Part shown: positions 63,091-64,000 of the stretch, one piece after another
Numbering within the stretch: the first letter of the stretch is position 1
How the letters are laid out: every line of letters starts with the position of its first letter
Assembly (NCBI GenBank): GCA_003313425.1
Contig: NHZP01000112.1
Location: 1-64,000, forward strand
From: Pseudopyrenochaeta lycopersici
Lineage: Eukaryota; Ascomycota; Dothideomycetes; Pleosporales; Pseudopyrenochaetaceae
DNA length: 64,000 nt
Reading direction: 5' to 3'
The notes under the pieces: model-generated
What the model saw: only the letters and a program-made list of their open reading frames with translations
What the model was told of the DNA's origin: nothing
Database searches by the model: none
Translations under genes and position numbers: made by a program

Positions 63091-64000
63091 AGTGGCCTTT
63101 GGCCACACTCGCCGTAGGCGAGTGCCGACCATCAATACGATAATACCATCAATACAATAAAATTTCCGGCACGTCTGCACGTTTATGCGTCGTACGACCA
63201 CAACAATGCCTCAATCAGGGCTCTCGATTGATGATCAGATCGAGCAGATTCTCGAATCTATTAAAGACGTTGAAAAGCCTAATTTTAGTAAACTCGCGCG
63301 TGAGCATAACGTGCCTTATCAACGCCTCCTCGCGCGCTCAAAAGGTCGACCAACGCTTTCTGAGCGTCCATCTGGCACATATAAGCTCTCAGATGCGCAA
63401 GACAAAGCACTTTACGATTATATAGCTCGTCTTGATCAGCTTGGGGTCTGCGTACGACTACCGATGGTCGTATCTTGTGCGAATTACCTTCTTCAGCGCA
63501 GCTATGAGGGCGCTGATACCCCACCCTCCACGAGCATACGATGGGCAAAGCGCTGGCTTAAGCGCAATCCTGAGCTATATCTCCGCCGCCAACAATCCCT
63601 CGACCTCAATCGCGCAGTCGCACATAATAAAGAGGCTATTTTTGGGTGGTTTAATAGCTTAATTAAGCTAATTAAGCTGCATGGTATCACTACAGCTGAT
63701 ACATGGAATTTTGATGAGACAGGCTTCCGTATTGGGATTGGAAAGATCAGTGGGTAATCACATTTGAGCCTTATCGCCGCGTTTATCTAGCTACGCCAGA
63801 TGATCGTACGACACTCACAATGACTGAGTGTGTTAACGCGGATGGCAGTGCAATTGAGCCTATGGTAATCATTGAGGGCGCTGTATTGCTTGAGCGTTAC
63901 TTTACTGATCTACCTGATGGCTATCTTATTGCACGTAGCGGCAGCGACTATACAAATGATGAGCTCAGTCTTGAGTGGGCAAGGCACTTCGTACGACAGA
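63091..64000 (+). mobile_element. pogo-type element running off the right edge
   Basis: After TA (63,089-63,090) the sequence starts agtggcctttggccacactc, containing two adjacent hairpins (gtggc-tt-gccac and cactcgcc-ta-ggcgagtg). This is an inverted-repeat design unlike that of P1-P3. The transposase gene starts about 95 bp inward; the right end is outside the window. Confidence 0.7.
63185..64000 (+). pseudogene. pogo/Fot1-type transposase, frameshifted, incomplete
   Basis: The start is at 63,185 or, more likely, at the Met of MPQSGLSIDDQ (63,209). An HTH region (NFSKLAREHNVPYQRLLARSKGR) and a CENP-B-like part follow, then TWNFDETGFRIGIGK (first Asp). One base is missing near 63,748 (gattggaaagatcagtgg): the frame stops at 63,757, but the next frame continues QWVITFEPYRRVYLATPDD ... 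SDYTNDELSLEWARHF to the window edge. It is a single-base deletion in an otherwise well-kept gene. Confidence 0.85.

Noticed and set aside
1..64000. tRNA, rRNA and CRISPR arrays
   Set aside because: No tRNA cloverleaf, rRNA core sequence or regularly spaced repeat-spacer array was recognised by eye; a tRNA scan would be decisive.

Overview
The window reads as a transposon-rich stretch of a filamentous ascomycete (Pezizomycotina) genome. Pointers are short GT-AG introns (about 40-70 bp), a Zn2Cys6 transcription factor, fungal-only families (DUF7924-type, OrsD-type zinc-finger proteins), and pogo/Fot1, hAT and Tc1 elements. A strong CpA-to-TpA decay pattern typical of repeat-induced point mutation (RIP) is also present. 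I do not assign a genus. No rRNA, tRNA, CRISPR array or telomeric repeat was recognised.

Layout. 1-13,300 is a decayed block: G-depleted low-complexity DNA (1-2,695), a mutated LTR end, a 165-bp tandem repeat (3,288-4,170), a 499-codon pseudogene killed only by TAA/TAG codons (5,453-6,949), and a heavily mutated zinc-finger/recombinase-like gene (about 7,980-12,075). Minisatellites of 18 and 55 bp follow. 13,301-15,272 is a complete but dead pogo element. 16,767-20,228 is an ordinary island: a four-exon Zn2Cys6 regulator and a dienelactone-hydrolase-like enzyme. 20,360-22,250 is a TIR-bounded element holding the 5' halves of two convergent genes, a DUF6589-like protein and a RecQ-like helicase. 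22,459-28,265 holds a truncated hAT (family B), an intact hAT (family A) and a 150-bp repeat. 28,640-30,080 has pogo relics. 30,336-32,199 carries two cellular genes (unknown, BTB). 32,517-35,605 is an intact hAT (family C) with perfect 8-bp target duplications. 36,437-38,091 is an intact Tc1-like element. 39,225-42,056 is a second hAT-B copy, inserted inside the reading frame of a host gene.

42,700-46,709 has a solo LTR, a deleted hAT-A copy, a gene with an SNTX-like N-terminal domain, and a DUF7924-type gene. 48,582-55,765 is a nest: pogo P2 sits in pogo P3, which sits at the start codon of an OrsD-type gene with tyrosine-recombinase-like motifs. 56,357-63,014 holds a pogo-derived chimeric ORF, a secreted-protein gene, a RecQ fragment with a MITE beside it, an unknown two-exon gene and a solo LTR. 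A frameshifted pogo element runs off the right edge.

How it fits together. The old block has passed through RIP, while most elements to its right (hAT-A, hAT-C, Tc1, P2, both hAT-B copies) show little or none of it. That suggests they arrived later or escaped RIP. The most unusual content is helicase/recombinase-type gene families that look mobile but do not belong to the common transposon superfamilies: the TIR element at 20,360-22,250 and the zinc-finger/recombinase-like family present as one decayed and one less damaged copy.
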